Shown piece by piece: positions 9,395-18,957 of a stretch of 40,747 nucleotides of DNA. Numbering within the stretch: position 1 is the stretch's first letter; each line of letters begins with the position of its first letter. Location: positions 1-40,747 of IMG/VR virus record IMGVR_UViG_3300032331_003750. One strand, 5' to 3'. Below the pieces are notes generated by a model. It saw only the letters and a program-made list of their open reading frames with translations. It did not search any database and was not told the origin of the DNA. Origin of the DNA: a virus. A program made the position numbers and the translations under genes.

Positions 9395-10384
9395 TTGACT
9401 AAAAAAAGAAAAATACCTCAAATTCTAAAACAAATAAAGAATCAACCACTACGAGAAATAAATCACGCTTTTCAAAAAGCTATTTCCTACAGTCAGTTTT
9501 CCGTATTTGCTTCGTGCCCTCATAAATGGAGTTTACAGTATAGAGACGGCAAATACACGTCTGAATCATCAATTCATATGACCTTTGGGACTGCGTTGCA
9601 CGAAACTTTACAGCATTATATAACAACTATATATGAGATAAGTGGTGCTGAAGCTGATCGAATTAATTTAGGAGAATATTTTGAAGAACGTTTTAGAGAA
9701 ACATATTTAAAAGATTATAAATCAAATAAAAATATTCATTTTAGTACTCCCGAAGAAATGAATGAATTCTTTACAGATGGAATTGAAATAATAAATTTTT
9801 TAAAGAAAAAAAGAGGAAAATATTTTGGAAAAAAAGGATGGTATTTAGTAGGTTGTGAATTACCTTTAATTGTCCAACCAAACCCACAATATAATAATAT
9901 ATTATATAAAGGTTATTTAGATGTAGTTTTATATCATGAAGCTACTAATAAATTTAAAATTTTAGATATTAAAACCTCTACTAGAGGTTGGGATGCTAAA
10001 ACTAAAACAGATGAAATAAAACAATTTCAACTTATTTTGTACAAAAAGTACTTTGCTCAACAATTTAATATTTCCTTGGACGATATTGAAATTGAATTTT
10101 TTATTGTAAAACGTAAAGTTTGGGAACAATCGGATTTCCCCACATCAAGAATTCAAGAATTTAAACCAGCATCTGGTAAAGTTAAATTAAGTAAAGCATA
10201 TAATGCAATTAATAAATTTATAAATGAAGCATTTAACGATAATGGGACTCATAATACTGTAAACCATCTCCCAAATCCTTCTGCCTTTAATTGTAGATTT
10301 TGTGTTTTTAAAGATAATGAAGAACTATGTAATAAAGGATTAACCTTGAAGAATCCTGATATATTTATATCAAAAAACAATTAA
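9395..10384 (+). CDS. PD-(D/E)XK nuclease, RecB/Cas4-like, probable Fe-S cluster
   Basis: A 329-residue exonuclease-type protein. SYSQFSVFASCPHKW (31-45) is the usual N-terminal motif of RecB/Cas4-like nucleases. GTALHE (H69), E155, D176 in GYLDVV, and ILDIKTS (D191, K193) followed by Q211 form the catalytic set. C41 with C300, C303 and C312 matches the four-cysteine iron-sulfur arrangement of AddB/Cas4 nucleases. The only in-frame start giving the complete N-terminus is TTG at 9395; the first ATG falls inside GTALHE. It follows the replication genes, so a role in recombination or DNA processing is likely. Confidence 0.88.
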   Translation: MTKKRKIPQILKQIKNQPLREINHAFQKAISYSQFSVFASCPHKWSLQYRDGKYTSESSIHMTFGTALHETLQHYITTIYEISGAEADRINLGEYFEERFRETYLKDYKSNKNIHFSTPEEMNEFFTDGIEIINFLKKKRGKYFGKKGWYLVGCELPLIVQPNPQYNNILYKGYLDVVLYHEATNKFKILDIKTSTRGWDAKTKTDEIKQFQLILYKKYFAQQFNISLDDIEIEFFIVKRKVWEQSDFPTSRIQEFKPASGKVKLSKAYNAINKFINEAFNDNGTHNTVNHLPNPSAFNCRFCVFKDNEELCNKGLTLKNPDIFISKNN

Positions 10385-10395
10385 AAATTAAATCT

Positions 10396-10587
10396 ATGAG
10401 TAAAAAAGACATGACCCTAACTTCGGTTAAAGTACAAAGTGAGTTATTTGATAATTTTAAAATTTCTTGTGTAAGATATAAATTTTCACTACAAAAGCTT
10501 GCCGATCGAACAATTCATTTGTATCTTACCGATGAAGAATTTAGAAAAAAAATTCACAACCATAATAATCTAGAAATTAATAATTAA
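10396..10587 (+). CDS. Ribbon-helix-helix-like small DNA-binding protein
   Basis: A 63-residue basic protein. Residues 6-14 (MTLTSVKVQ) would form the DNA-contacting strand, followed by helix LFDNFKISCVRYK and helix LQKLADRTIHLYL, the order seen in Arc/CopG repressors. It lies just upstream of the sugar cassette, so it may regulate it or the repeated promoters, which contain short palindromes. Assignment is by pattern only. Confidence 0.6.
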   Translation: MSKKDMTLTSVKVQSELFDNFKISCVRYKFSLQKLADRTIHLYLTDEEFRKKIHNHNNLEINN

Positions 10588-10606
10588 CAATTAAATTAAA
10601 GTTACA

Positions 10607-12049
10607 ATGAATAATAGTTTTGCATACCTTCCTCCGGAGAAGAGGAAAAAAATCCTTTTAATTTGCGATGATATCCGAGTTCATTCGGGAGTAGCAACAG
10701 TAGCACGAGAAATAGTAATACATACGTGCCAACATTTCAATTGGGTAAATATTGGTGGTTCTATCAATCATCCCGAAGTAGGAAAACGTTTAGATCTATC
10801 TCAATCAACTAATGAAACTAAAGGTATAACCGATTCATCAGTTGTAATTTACCCGGCAAATGAATATGGTGGACCTGATATGTTACGTCAACTTATCCAA
10901 ATTGAAAAACCGGACGCTATAATGTTAGTTACAGACCCTCGTTATTTTGTTTGGTTATTTTCAATGGAAAATGAAATTAGAAAAAATATTCCTATTACCT
11001 ATTTAAATATTTGGGATGATTATCCTGCACCTCATTATAATAAAGCATTTTATGAATCATGTGATTTATTGATGGGAATTAGTAAACAAACTGTTAATAT
11101 TAATAAACTTGTTTTAGGAGATAAAACAAAAGATAAAATAATTAGATATGTTCCTCATGGTTTAAGTGAAAAAATATATTTCCCTATCTCCCAAAATCAC
11201 GAACAATATCCTCAATTTACAGAGTTTAAAAATAACTTATTTGGAGGAAAAGAATTTGATTTTGTATTATTTTTTAATTCAAGAAACATTAGAAGAAAAC
11301 AAATTCCGGATACAATGTTAGCTTATAAATATTTTATTGATAAACTTCCAATAGAAAAAGCTAAAAAATGTGCTCTTGTACTTCATACTGAATTAGTATC
11401 AGATCATGGAACAGACCTTAAAGCTATTGAAGAATTATTTTTAAGTGAAGATCAATACAATGTTATTTTTACTAATAAAACAATGAATTCAACAGAAATG
11501 AATTTTTTATATAATTCATCTGATGCTCAAATTTTATTAACATCTAATGAAGGATGGGGATTATCATTAACTGAAGCAATATTAGTTGGAAATCCAATTA
11601 TTGCTAATGTAACAGGGGGAATGCAAGATCAAATGAAATTTGAAGATGAAGAAGGTAATTGGTTTACTCCATCCCCCGAAATTCCTTCTAATAATACTGG
11701 AAAATATAAAAAATGTGGAGAATGGGCCTTCCCAGTTTTCCCAAATAATCGATCTATTCAAGGTTCTCCTCAAACCCCTTATATATGGGATGATAGATGT
11801 CGTCCCGAAGATGCTGCTGAACAAATATTAGCTGTTTATTCTTTAGATAAAAAAGAAAGAAAAGCTAAAGGTTTAAAAGGTAGAGAATGGGCCTTAAATG
11901 AAGCGGGACTTACATCACCTCTTCAAGGTCAAAGAGTTATTGAAGCCTTTGATACATTATTTAAAACTTGGAAACCAAGAGAAAAATATGAATTGATCAA
12001 TGTTAATGAAGTAAAAGATAAAGTTATAAACCATAATTTGTTATATTAA
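10607..12049 (+). CDS. Glycosyltransferase, GT-B fold (GT4-like)
   Basis: A 480-residue glycosyltransferase. It starts with the Rossmann segment KILLICDDIRVHSGVATV and carries the C-terminal EX7E motif in NEGWGLSLTEA, which binds the nucleotide-sugar donor in GT4 enzymes. It is the first gene of the sugar cassette and is followed one base later by a second GT-B enzyme, so the two probably act on the same glycan. Donor and acceptor cannot be told from sequence. Confidence 0.88.
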   Translation: MNNSFAYLPPEKRKKILLICDDIRVHSGVATVAREIVIHTCQHFNWVNIGGSINHPEVGKRLDLSQSTNETKGITDSSVVIYPANEYGGPDMLRQLIQIEKPDAIMLVTDPRYFVWLFSMENEIRKNIPITYLNIWDDYPAPHYNKAFYESCDLLMGISKQTVNINKLVLGDKTKDKIIRYVPHGLSEKIYFPISQNHEQYPQFTEFKNNLFGGKEFDFVLFFNSRNIRRKQIPDTMLAYKYFIDKLPIEKAKKCALVLHTELVSDHGTDLKAIEELFLSEDQYNVIFTNKTMNSTEMNFLYNSSDAQILLTSNEGWGLSLTEAILVGNPIIANVTGGMQDQMKFEDEEGNWFTPSPEIPSNNTGKYKKCGEWAFPVFPNNRSIQGSPQTPYIWDDRCRPEDAAEQILAVYSLDKKERKAKGLKGREWALNEAGLTSPLQGQRVIEAFDTLFKTWKPREKYELINVNEVKDKVINHNLLY

Positions 12050-12050
12050 T

Positions 12051-13352
12051 ATGAAACCACTATTTATTATAAGTTCCCCTTTTGACACCTACAGTGGCTA
12101 CGGTGCTCGTTCAAGAGATTTGATTAAAGCCATTATTAAAACAGATAAATATACTGTAAGATTATTATCCCAGCGATGGGGTTCTACCCCATTTGGGTTT
12201 TGCCAAGACAACCTAGAGTGGACATCTTTATTAGATTTAGTTCTCCCAAATAATCAAATACCTAAACAGCCTGAAATTTGGGCTCAAGTAACTATCCCTA
12301 GTGAGTTCCAACCTGTTGGAAAATATAATATTGGGTTTACAGCAGGTATAGAAACAACTATAGCCCCAGCAGACTGGATTGAAGGATGTAACAGAATGAA
12401 TCTTAATATTGTATCCTCAGAACATTCTAAAAACGTTTTTTATCAATCTCAGTTTGAAAAAAGAAATAAACAAACTAATGCTTTAGAAGGGACTATTAAA
12501 CTAGAAAAACCAATTGAAGTATTATTTGAAGGTGTTAATACAGATGTATATAAAATATTAGAAAAAAATATTAATAAGAATATTGATTTAAGTTATATCA
12601 AGGAAGATTTCGCTTATTTATTTTTAGGACATTGGATTAATGGAGACTTAGGAGAAGATAGAAAAAATGTAGGTTTATTAATTAAAGCATTTTATGAAAC
12701 TTTTAAAAATAAATCTAAAAAACCAGCATTAATTCTTAAAACTTCTCAAGTAGGTTCATCTTATGTAGATAGAGAAGAAATTTTAAAGAAAATTAAAGCG
12801 ATTAAAAAAACAGTTAATTCTACAAACTTACCAAATGTTTATTTACTCCATGGGGATTTTACGGATGAAGAAATAAATGAATTATATAATAATTCTAAAG
12901 TAAAAGCTATGGTTAATTTAACTAAAGGTGAAGGATTTGGTAGACCATTACTTGAATTTACTTTAACTAAAAAACCATTAATTACTACAGCTTGGTCAGG
13001 TCATATAGATTTCCTTAACCCCGAATTTACTAGTTTAATTGGTGGTCAATTAACTAATGTTCATCAAAGTGCGGCCAACCAATGGTTATTACCTGAATCT
13101 CAATGGTTTTCTGCTGATCATGGCCAGATAGGACATTTTTTAAAAGATGTATTTGAAAATTACAAAAATTATACAGATAAAGCTAAACGTCAATCTTTTA
13201 AAAGCAAAACAGAATTTAGTTGGGATAAAATGAAAGAAAAATTATGTAATATTTTAGATACATCCATTCCTGAATTCCCAAAAGAATTTGCATTAAAACT
13301 CCCAACTATTAAAAAAATCGAATTCCCTAAAAAAGAAATAATAAATGGATAA
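12051..13352 (+). CDS. Glycosyltransferase, GT-B fold (GT4-like)
   Basis: A 433-residue glycosyltransferase. The N-terminus IISSPFDTYSGYGARSRDL is a glycine-rich loop, and the donor-site EX7E is GEGFGRPLLEF. The segment AYLFLGHWINGDLGEDRKNV starts the second Rossmann domain, as in related phage and bacterial enzymes. The gene overlaps the next by eight bases. It pairs with the preceding glycosyltransferase. Confidence 0.87.
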   Translation: MKPLFIISSPFDTYSGYGARSRDLIKAIIKTDKYTVRLLSQRWGSTPFGFCQDNLEWTSLLDLVLPNNQIPKQPEIWAQVTIPSEFQPVGKYNIGFTAGIETTIAPADWIEGCNRMNLNIVSSEHSKNVFYQSQFEKRNKQTNALEGTIKLEKPIEVLFEGVNTDVYKILEKNINKNIDLSYIKEDFAYLFLGHWINGDLGEDRKNVGLLIKAFYETFKNKSKKPALILKTSQVGSSYVDREEILKKIKAIKKTVNSTNLPNVYLLHGDFTDEEINELYNNSKVKAMVNLTKGEGFGRPLLEFTLTKKPLITTAWSGHIDFLNPEFTSLIGGQLTNVHQSAANQWLLPESQWFSADHGQIGHFLKDVFENYKNYTDKAKRQSFKSKTEFSWDKMKEKLCNILDTSIPEFPKEFALKLPTIKKIEFPKKEIING

Positions 13353-13800
13353 TTTAATTAATTGCGCCCATTGTGATTCAGATGCGTGTTATGTAGAAGA
13401 AGTGAATCAAGATATAAAAACCTATTTTTGTTATGGGTGTGGTTTTCAAACTAATTCATTAATGAAAAAAGGAGAACCATTTTTTGAAGAACAATCAAAA
13501 ATTCTTCCTGAACTTTATAAAGATTTATTTTATGCTGATAAAGAGGGAAAAATATGGATGGCATCCTCAGTAAATTTACCCCAACAAGGAATGATATTTG
13601 CAAATGGACCTTCTAAAGAAGATTGGGGATGGGCTTCTGTAAAAGCTGTTCCTGTTTTAGAAGAAGAAAAAACAAAATACCCAATCCTAGGAAAACCAGA
13701 TGAATATTATGAATGGAGAATGGATATGACTACATTAAAAATGTTTCCTAAGCGTGATTATATAGATGCTCTTTCGTATATTAACGTATTACCTGAATAA
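13345..13800 (+). CDS. Hypothetical protein with N-terminal zinc ribbon
   Basis: A 151-residue protein. Four cysteines in two pairs (C7, C10 and C29, C32) form a zinc-ribbon signature with YFCYGCGF as the second knuckle. The remainder includes a region rich in aromatic and acidic residues (EDWGWASVKAVPV, YYEWRMDMTTLKMFPKRDY), of unknown function. It sits inside the glycosyltransferase cluster and overlaps the upstream gene. Confidence 0.7.
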   Translation: MDNLINCAHCDSDACYVEEVNQDIKTYFCYGCGFQTNSLMKKGEPFFEEQSKILPELYKDLFYADKEGKIWMASSVNLPQQGMIFANGPSKEDWGWASVKAVPVLEEEKTKYPILGKPDEYYEWRMDMTTLKMFPKRDYIDALSYINVLPE

Positions 13801-13811
13801 ATTATATTATT

Positions 13812-14447
13812 ATGAAAATAAGTTATGGATTAACCGTGTGTAACGAACACGAAGAATTAAAAAATTTAATTGAATATTTATTTAAAAGAATTGATAGTGA
13901 AGATGAAATTGTAGTAGTATACGATCAAAATAGAGTTACTCCTGAAGTATTAAAGGTTATAGAAGATTATAAAGAAGAAGCAACTTCTCATCCTTTTAAT
14001 TTTCAACAAAATTTCCTAGAAAACAAAAACTTTATGAATAGCAAATGTACTGGAGATTATATATTCCAGATTGATGCCGATGAAATTCCTGAAAGTTTTT
14101 TGGTAGAAAATCTAAAATCAATTTTAGAAGATAATCCTATAGACTTATTAATTACACCTCGTAAAAATTTAGTTGAAGGATTAACTCAGGAACATATCCA
14201 AAAATGGGGATGGAATGTAAATGAACAAGGTTGGGTTAATTGGCCTGATGCTCAAAAACGAGTTTATAAAAATACCTCAGAAATTAAATGGTCAGGTCAC
14301 CAGGTGCATGGGATGGTTGAAGGTTATAAAACATTTGCAACCTTACCTTTTACTGAAGAATGGAGTATTATCCATAACAAGACAATTGATCGTCAAGAAA
14401 ATCAAAATGAACGTTATACTAAAATTGAAATAGGAGAATTAAAATGA
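13812..14447 (+). CDS. Glycosyltransferase, GT-A fold (GT2-like)
   Basis: A 211-residue GT2-like enzyme. It begins ISYGLTVCNEHEELKNLIEYL, and the metal and nucleotide-sugar binding motif is DADE in FQIDADEIPESF. It is shorter than typical GT2 enzymes but contains the catalytic core, with W-rich acceptor-side segments (KWGWNVNEQGWVNWP). Its stop overlaps the next start in ATGA. Confidence 0.85.
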   Translation: MKISYGLTVCNEHEELKNLIEYLFKRIDSEDEIVVVYDQNRVTPEVLKVIEDYKEEATSHPFNFQQNFLENKNFMNSKCTGDYIFQIDADEIPESFLVENLKSILEDNPIDLLITPRKNLVEGLTQEHIQKWGWNVNEQGWVNWPDAQKRVYKNTSEIKWSGHQVHGMVEGYKTFATLPFTEEWSIIHNKTIDRQENQNERYTKIEIGELK

Positions 14448-14842
14448 GAAAGTACCTACCAACCCTTAGCGAATTAGTAGACAGATTGTCTATTGCCCAG
14501 CTTAAAGAAGTGTTTATTGTAGAACACAAAAATGAATACTCACAAGAAATTGCTGATATCGTTCATGATATCCAAGTATTACTTGATGAACAAAATGGTA
14601 AAATAACAGCAGATACAATTCGAGCAATTGTTGTTTTATCCCAAATGAATCTTCATATTTGGCATAATGAATCTAATTACCGTAAAGGTATTAAAGATGG
14701 TAATAATTTAGAATTAACACACGGTTTAAATGGTATCCGTAATGTAGCAAAAAACCGTATTCAAGAAGTAGTAGGTGGCCGTAAAGATTATAAAATCGAT
14801 TGTTTGGCTGCAGATTTTAAAGATTGGGAAATTAGCTGGTAA
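14444..14842 (+). CDS. Conserved hypothetical protein, helical
   Basis: A 132-residue, predicted all-helical protein (PTLSELVDRLSIAQLKEVF, IRAIVVLSQMNLHIWHNES, GLNGIRNVAKNRIQEVVGG). It has no catalytic motif I recognise. It is translationally coupled to the glycosyltransferase before it, and the epimerase starts one base after its stop, so it belongs to the cassette. Confidence 0.72.
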   Translation: MRKYLPTLSELVDRLSIAQLKEVFIVEHKNEYSQEIADIVHDIQVLLDEQNGKITADTIRAIVVLSQMNLHIWHNESNYRKGIKDGNNLELTHGLNGIRNVAKNRIQEVVGGRKDYKIDCLAADFKDWEISW

Positions 14843-14843
14843 T

Positions 14844-15782
14844 ATGAAAAAAGTATTAATAACAGGAGGAGCCGGTTACTTAGGTTCCGTTTTAACAGAA
14901 GTATTATTAGGAAAAGGATATCAAGTAACAGTATTAGACAATCTAATATATAAACAAACATCTATAGCTCCTTTTAGCTTCAATAAGAATTTTAAATTTA
15001 TTTTAGGAGATGTAACTGATAATTCAATTTTACGTCCATTAGTTGAATCACATGATGTGATAATTCCACTAGCGGCTATTGTGGGTATGCCAGCTTGTAA
15101 AGCTCAACCAGAATTAACAATAAAGATTAACTTTGAACAAGTAAATAACATCACAAAATGGGTTACCAAAAATCAAATGATATTAATTCCTAATACTAAC
15201 AGCCAATATGGTTCTTCTACAGAAATTATTACTGAAGATTCTCCATTTAAACCATTATCTCTTTATGCTGAAACTAAATGTGACGCGGAAAAATCCGTAC
15301 TAGACTCCGGTAATGGGATTGCCCTAAGATTAGCTACAGTATTTGGTATGTCTTATAGAATGAGAATGGATTTATTAGTAAATGATTTTGTATATAAAGC
15401 ACTTACTGATGGTTATTTGGTACTATTTGAATCCCATTTCATTCGCAATTATATACACATTAGAGACATAGCTAACACATTTTTATTCATGATTGAGAAT
15501 TATGAAAAATGTAACAATAATGCCTTTAATGTTGGTTTAACATCTGCTAATTGTACAAAACTTGAATTAGCACAAACTATTCAAAAATACATTCCTGGTT
15601 TAGTTATTGTTGAAAATAACTTTAAACAAGATTCTGACCAAAGAAATTATATGGTTTCTAACAATAAGTTGGAAAGCGCAGGATGGATACCTACATTTAC
15701 ACTTGAAGATGGAATTCAAGAATTAATTGAAGGTTACCAACTAGTTAATAAATTCAAAAACAAAGACTTTACAAATTTATAA
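14844..15782 (+). CDS. NAD-dependent epimerase/dehydratase (extended SDR)
   Basis: A 312-residue nucleotide-sugar enzyme. The NAD(P)-binding motif is GGAGYLG (8-14) and the catalytic pair Y141/K145 lies in SLYAETK. NTNSQYGSS supplies the usual active-site serine region. It probably epimerises, dehydrates or reduces a nucleotide-activated hexose, possibly making substrate for the 3-dehydratase at 21349. The start at 14844 (MKKVLITGGAGYLG) is the natural SDR N-terminus; an upstream in-frame ATG at 14775 lies inside the previous gene. Confidence 0.9.
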   Translation: MKKVLITGGAGYLGSVLTEVLLGKGYQVTVLDNLIYKQTSIAPFSFNKNFKFILGDVTDNSILRPLVESHDVIIPLAAIVGMPACKAQPELTIKINFEQVNNITKWVTKNQMILIPNTNSQYGSSTEIITEDSPFKPLSLYAETKCDAEKSVLDSGNGIALRLATVFGMSYRMRMDLLVNDFVYKALTDGYLVLFESHFIRNYIHIRDIANTFLFMIENYEKCNNNAFNVGLTSANCTKLELAQTIQKYIPGLVIVENNFKQDSDQRNYMVSNNKLESAGWIPTFTLEDGIQELIEGYQLVNKFKNKDFTNL

Positions 15783-15786
15783 AAAT

Positions 15787-17325
15787 ATGAAAGAAAATTT
15801 AGATGTTTTATTCATTGCTCCTAGCAATGCTTCTGGTATATATCAAGACTTAGCTAAAGATTACGCGGGAATTGAACCACCTACATGGGCTTGTTTATTA
15901 GCTGAATCTTGCCGATCTATAGGATATAAAGTAAATATTTTAGACATAGGAGCTGAAAATTTATCTTATAAAGAATCTTTAGAACGTATCAAACAAGAAA
16001 ATCCAAGGTTTATTTGTTTTGCAGTTTATGGTCAAAACGTAAATGCTGGTACAACAATGATGAGTGGAGCTGTAGGTTTAACTAATTTTATTAAAGAAAA
16101 TAATATTGAGACTCCTATTGGTTTTATTGGATCTCATGTTCAAGCACTTCCCTTCCAAACATTAGAAAAAGAAAAAAACATTGATATTGTTTTTACTAAT
16201 GAAGGAGTTTATGCTTTACGTAATTTACTTTCATATGATGACTTTATGAGTAATCTTAAAGATATCAAAGGAATTGGATATAGGGTAAAAGAAACAGTAG
16301 TATTAAATCAACCTGAAAGATTAGTTCCTAATAATAAAATGGACGAAGACCTTCCGGGATATGCTTGGGATTTACTTCCGTATGATAAAAAACCATTTGA
16401 TCTATATAGAAGTCCAATGTGGCATGCTGAATATAACCATTCCCTTAGAACCCCCTATGCTGCTGTAAATTCTTCTTTAGGGTGTCAATTTGGATGTGAA
16501 TTCTGTATGATTAATATTTTAAATAGAAATGATAATGATCCTATTGGAGTAGCAGGTAATTACAGTTTAATGAGATATTGGTCTCCTGAATTTGTATTAA
16601 AACAATTTGATAAATTAACAGAACTAGGAGTTTATAATATTCGAATTATAGATGAAATGTTTTTATTAAATCCTAAATATTATGTTCCGCTGTGTGAAGG
16701 TTTAATAGAAAGAGGATATGGAGATAAATTAAGAATGTGGGCATACTCTAGAATAGATACAGTTCGCCGACCAGGAATACTAAAATTACTTAAAGATGCG
16801 GGTATCGGATGGTTAGGTTTAGGTATTGAAAGTGGTGATAAAAATGTAAGATTGGAAGTTTCTAAAGGTAAATTTGAAGATGTAGATATTGCTAAAGTAG
16901 TTCACCAAATAGAAGAAGCAGGAATCAATGTTGGTGGAAACTTTATTTTTGGACTTCCAGGTGATACATTAGAATCTATGCAAACTACTTTAGATTTAGC
17001 AATAGAATTATCCCCAATGATGGCTAACATGTATGGTTGTATGCCACTCCCAGGAAGTCAAGTTTATAAAGATGCTATTGAAAGAGGTTATACACCACCC
17101 GAAAATTATGTAGATTATTCTTTCCATTCATATACTACAGTCCCCGTTCCAAATGAAACCTTAACATCAGAAGAAATCTTAAGATTTAGAGATGAAGCTT
17201 ATATTAAATATCATACTAACCCTAAATTTTTAGAAAAAGTTAAAAATAAATATGGAGATCAAGCTGTTGAAAATATTCTGAATAATACTAAAATTAAATT
17301 AAAACGTAAAATTTTAGGAGATTAA
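15787..17325 (+). CDS. B12-binding-domain radical SAM enzyme
   Basis: A 512-residue protein. Residues 5-150 form a Rossmann-like domain of the B12-binding type (DVLFIAPSN, FICFAVYGQN, PIGFIGSHVQ) without the canonical DxHxxG cobalamin-ligand motif. The radical SAM cluster CxxxCxxC is C233, C237, C240. GIGWLGLGIESG and GGNFIFGLPGDT are typical of the TIM-barrel half. Relatives do C-methylation, epimerisation or thioether chemistry. In this context a sugar or glycan modification is plausible. It uses S-adenosylmethionine, as does the methyltransferase at 23355. Confidence 0.88.
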   Translation: MKENLDVLFIAPSNASGIYQDLAKDYAGIEPPTWACLLAESCRSIGYKVNILDIGAENLSYKESLERIKQENPRFICFAVYGQNVNAGTTMMSGAVGLTNFIKENNIETPIGFIGSHVQALPFQTLEKEKNIDIVFTNEGVYALRNLLSYDDFMSNLKDIKGIGYRVKETVVLNQPERLVPNNKMDEDLPGYAWDLLPYDKKPFDLYRSPMWHAEYNHSLRTPYAAVNSSLGCQFGCEFCMINILNRNDNDPIGVAGNYSLMRYWSPEFVLKQFDKLTELGVYNIRIIDEMFLLNPKYYVPLCEGLIERGYGDKLRMWAYSRIDTVRRPGILKLLKDAGIGWLGLGIESGDKNVRLEVSKGKFEDVDIAKVVHQIEEAGINVGGNFIFGLPGDTLESMQTTLDLAIELSPMMANMYGCMPLPGSQVYKDAIERGYTPPENYVDYSFHSYTTVPVPNETLTSEEILRFRDEAYIKYHTNPKFLEKVKNKYGDQAVENILNNTKIKLKRKILGD

Positions 17326-17357
17326 TTTGGATTTTATAAATTAAATTATTATATTAC
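17326..17357 (+). promoter_or_regulatory. Candidate promoter inside the sugar cassette
   Basis: TTTGG (17326-17330) and TATATTAC (17350-17357) keep the exact 24-base offset of the promoter family. The spacer is pure A/T without palindrome or TTCG. It lies in one of the few gaps of the cassette, just before the DJ-1-like gene at 17362. Start is only 5 bases after the -7 box, so the transcript would be nearly leaderless for that gene, which lowers confidence. Confidence 0.4.
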
Positions 17358-17361
17358 AAAC

Positions 17362-17922
17362 ATGAAAAAAGCACTTATTATTACTTGGGAACGATTCCAA
17401 GATCATGAATTAGTTTATCCTTACTATTCACTAAAAGAAAATGGATTTGATGTAACGTTAATGGCTAATAGAGTTGGTAGAATTTACGGTGATATGGGAT
17501 GTCACATGCCTTGCGATATTACCACAGATATTTTTGAAGATGAAAATATTAGAAGAAGATATCTAAATGAATACGAAGTTATTCTTATTCCTGGAGGAGT
17601 TAAATCTTTAGAAAAATTAAGACAAGAAAAAGGTGTTCTTAAATTTATCCAAGAATGGAACACCGCCAATAAAACTATTTTCTCTATTTGTAATGGAGCT
17701 CAATTACTAATTTCAGCTGGTATCCTTAAAGGAAGAACAATTTCAGGATATTATTCAATTGATGTTGATATTGAAAATGCAGGAGCTACCTATAATAGAG
17801 GTCCCGTAGTAGTAGATGGTAATATTATTTCAACACCACATTATGATTTTATGGGTGAATGGATGAGAGCTTGTGTAGAAACACATCAACAAAGAAGTTA
17901 TAATCCGGAAACTATTATCTAA
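17362..17922 (+). CDS. DJ-1/PfpI family protein (class I glutamine amidotransferase-like)
   Basis: A 186-residue protein. The nucleophile elbow SICNGAQLL places the reactive cysteine at C110; the acidic partner is probably E16. ILIPGGVKSLEKL precedes the elbow, as in the family. PfpI proteases have His after the Cys, but here it is Asn. Family members act as protein/small-molecule deglycases, glyoxalases, hydratases or chaperones. In this cassette it may handle a reactive sugar or keto-intermediate; this is inference. The stop shares a base with the next start. Confidence 0.85.
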   Translation: MKKALIITWERFQDHELVYPYYSLKENGFDVTLMANRVGRIYGDMGCHMPCDITTDIFEDENIRRRYLNEYEVILIPGGVKSLEKLRQEKGVLKFIQEWNTANKTIFSICNGAQLLISAGILKGRTISGYYSIDVDIENAGATYNRGPVVVDGNIISTPHYDFMGEWMRACVETHQQRSYNPETII

Positions 17923-18581
17923 TGAGTTACGAGTCAACAATAGTAAAAAAACCTTGGGGCTATGAATATCTTGCTTATGAAAATGAGCACGTAGCCCTAT
18001 GGTTTCTATATATTAAATATACTCATTCTACATCTTTACATTGCCATCCTAAAAAAACAACCGGTTTAGTATTATTAGATGGTAAAGCTGAAGTATCATT
18101 TTTTAATAATACCAATAAACTAAACCCAGGAAATAAAATAATGATCAGAAAAGGTTTATTCCATTCAACAAAATCAACCTCAGAAAAAGGAGCATATGTG
18201 TTTGAAATTGAAACTCCTGTAGATAAACAAGATTTAGTTCGTTTTAGAGATAGTTATGGAAGAGAAGGTAAACCATATGAAGATAGTACTCATGAAACTC
18301 CTAAATTAGAAGAATGTCTTTGGATTACAGATGATTCTAAAGATTATAGTTTTTCTAATTGTGTTTTATCTGTAAAAAATATTACTAATATTTCCCAACT
18401 TAATGAAGTTGAAGATCAATATAATATTATGTTTTTAAAAGGTGGTTTACAAGCCGATTATGGACAGAATGTAGCAGGTCCTGGAGACATTGTCTCAGCA
18501 AGTACTGTTAAACAATTAACAGAAGTATTTACTAAAATTGCTCCTGAAACTCTAATAATGATTATAAAAAACAATGGCTAA
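17922..18581 (+). CDS. Cupin-domain protein, sugar isomerase-like
   Basis: A 219-residue protein with the KPWGYEY start seen in mannose-6-phosphate isomerase and cupin-type sugar enzymes. Cupin motif 1 is SLHCHPKKTTGLVLLDG with H40 and H42 as probable metal ligands, followed by FEIETPVDKQDLVRFRD. A second, less clear cupin-like half lies near the C-terminus. It may isomerise or epimerise a sugar, or bind one. It overlaps the HAD gene by eight bases. Confidence 0.78.
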   Translation: MSYESTIVKKPWGYEYLAYENEHVALWFLYIKYTHSTSLHCHPKKTTGLVLLDGKAEVSFFNNTNKLNPGNKIMIRKGLFHSTKSTSEKGAYVFEIETPVDKQDLVRFRDSYGREGKPYEDSTHETPKLEECLWITDDSKDYSFSNCVLSVKNITNISQLNEVEDQYNIMFLKGGLQADYGQNVAGPGDIVSASTVKQLTEVFTKIAPETLIMIIKNNG

Positions 18582-18957
18582 TTTTTACCCCCCAGGATTT
18601 GAATCCGAAAAAAAGAATTTAGCCATCGATTTTGATGGTGTAATCCACAATGCTTATAAAGGATGGCATGATGGAACTTGTTATGGAGACCCACTCCCAG
18701 GTTCATTAGAAGCATTACTTAACTTATCTGAAAAATATAATATTGTTATATTTACCGCTAAAGCAAAACCTGATAGACCTCTTGTAGATGGTAAAACAGG
18801 AGTTACTCATGTTTTAGAATGGTTAGAAAAACATAATGTATCTCAGTATGTAGACTTGGTAACATCCGAAAAACCAAGAGCAGAATTATACATTGATGAT
18901 AATGGGTATCGTTTTGAAAATTGGAAAGATACATTAAATTTTATAAAAAAGTTATGA
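18574..18957 (+). CDS. HAD-superfamily hydrolase, small
   Basis: A 127-residue HAD protein. AIDFDGVIH gives the nucleophile D19 and D21, IVIFTAK is motif II and ELYIDDNGYRF is the acidic motif. It probably dephosphorylates a small phosphorylated compound. In heptose pathways a HAD phosphatase follows the kinase step, and a heptose-kinase-like gene lies at 24784, but this protein is not a clear GmhB match. It overlaps the E1 alpha gene by four bases. Confidence 0.82.
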   Translation: MANFYPPGFESEKKNLAIDFDGVIHNAYKGWHDGTCYGDPLPGSLEALLNLSEKYNIVIFTAKAKPDRPLVDGKTGVTHVLEWLEKHNVSQYVDLVTSEKPRAELYIDDNGYRFENWKDTLNFIKKL

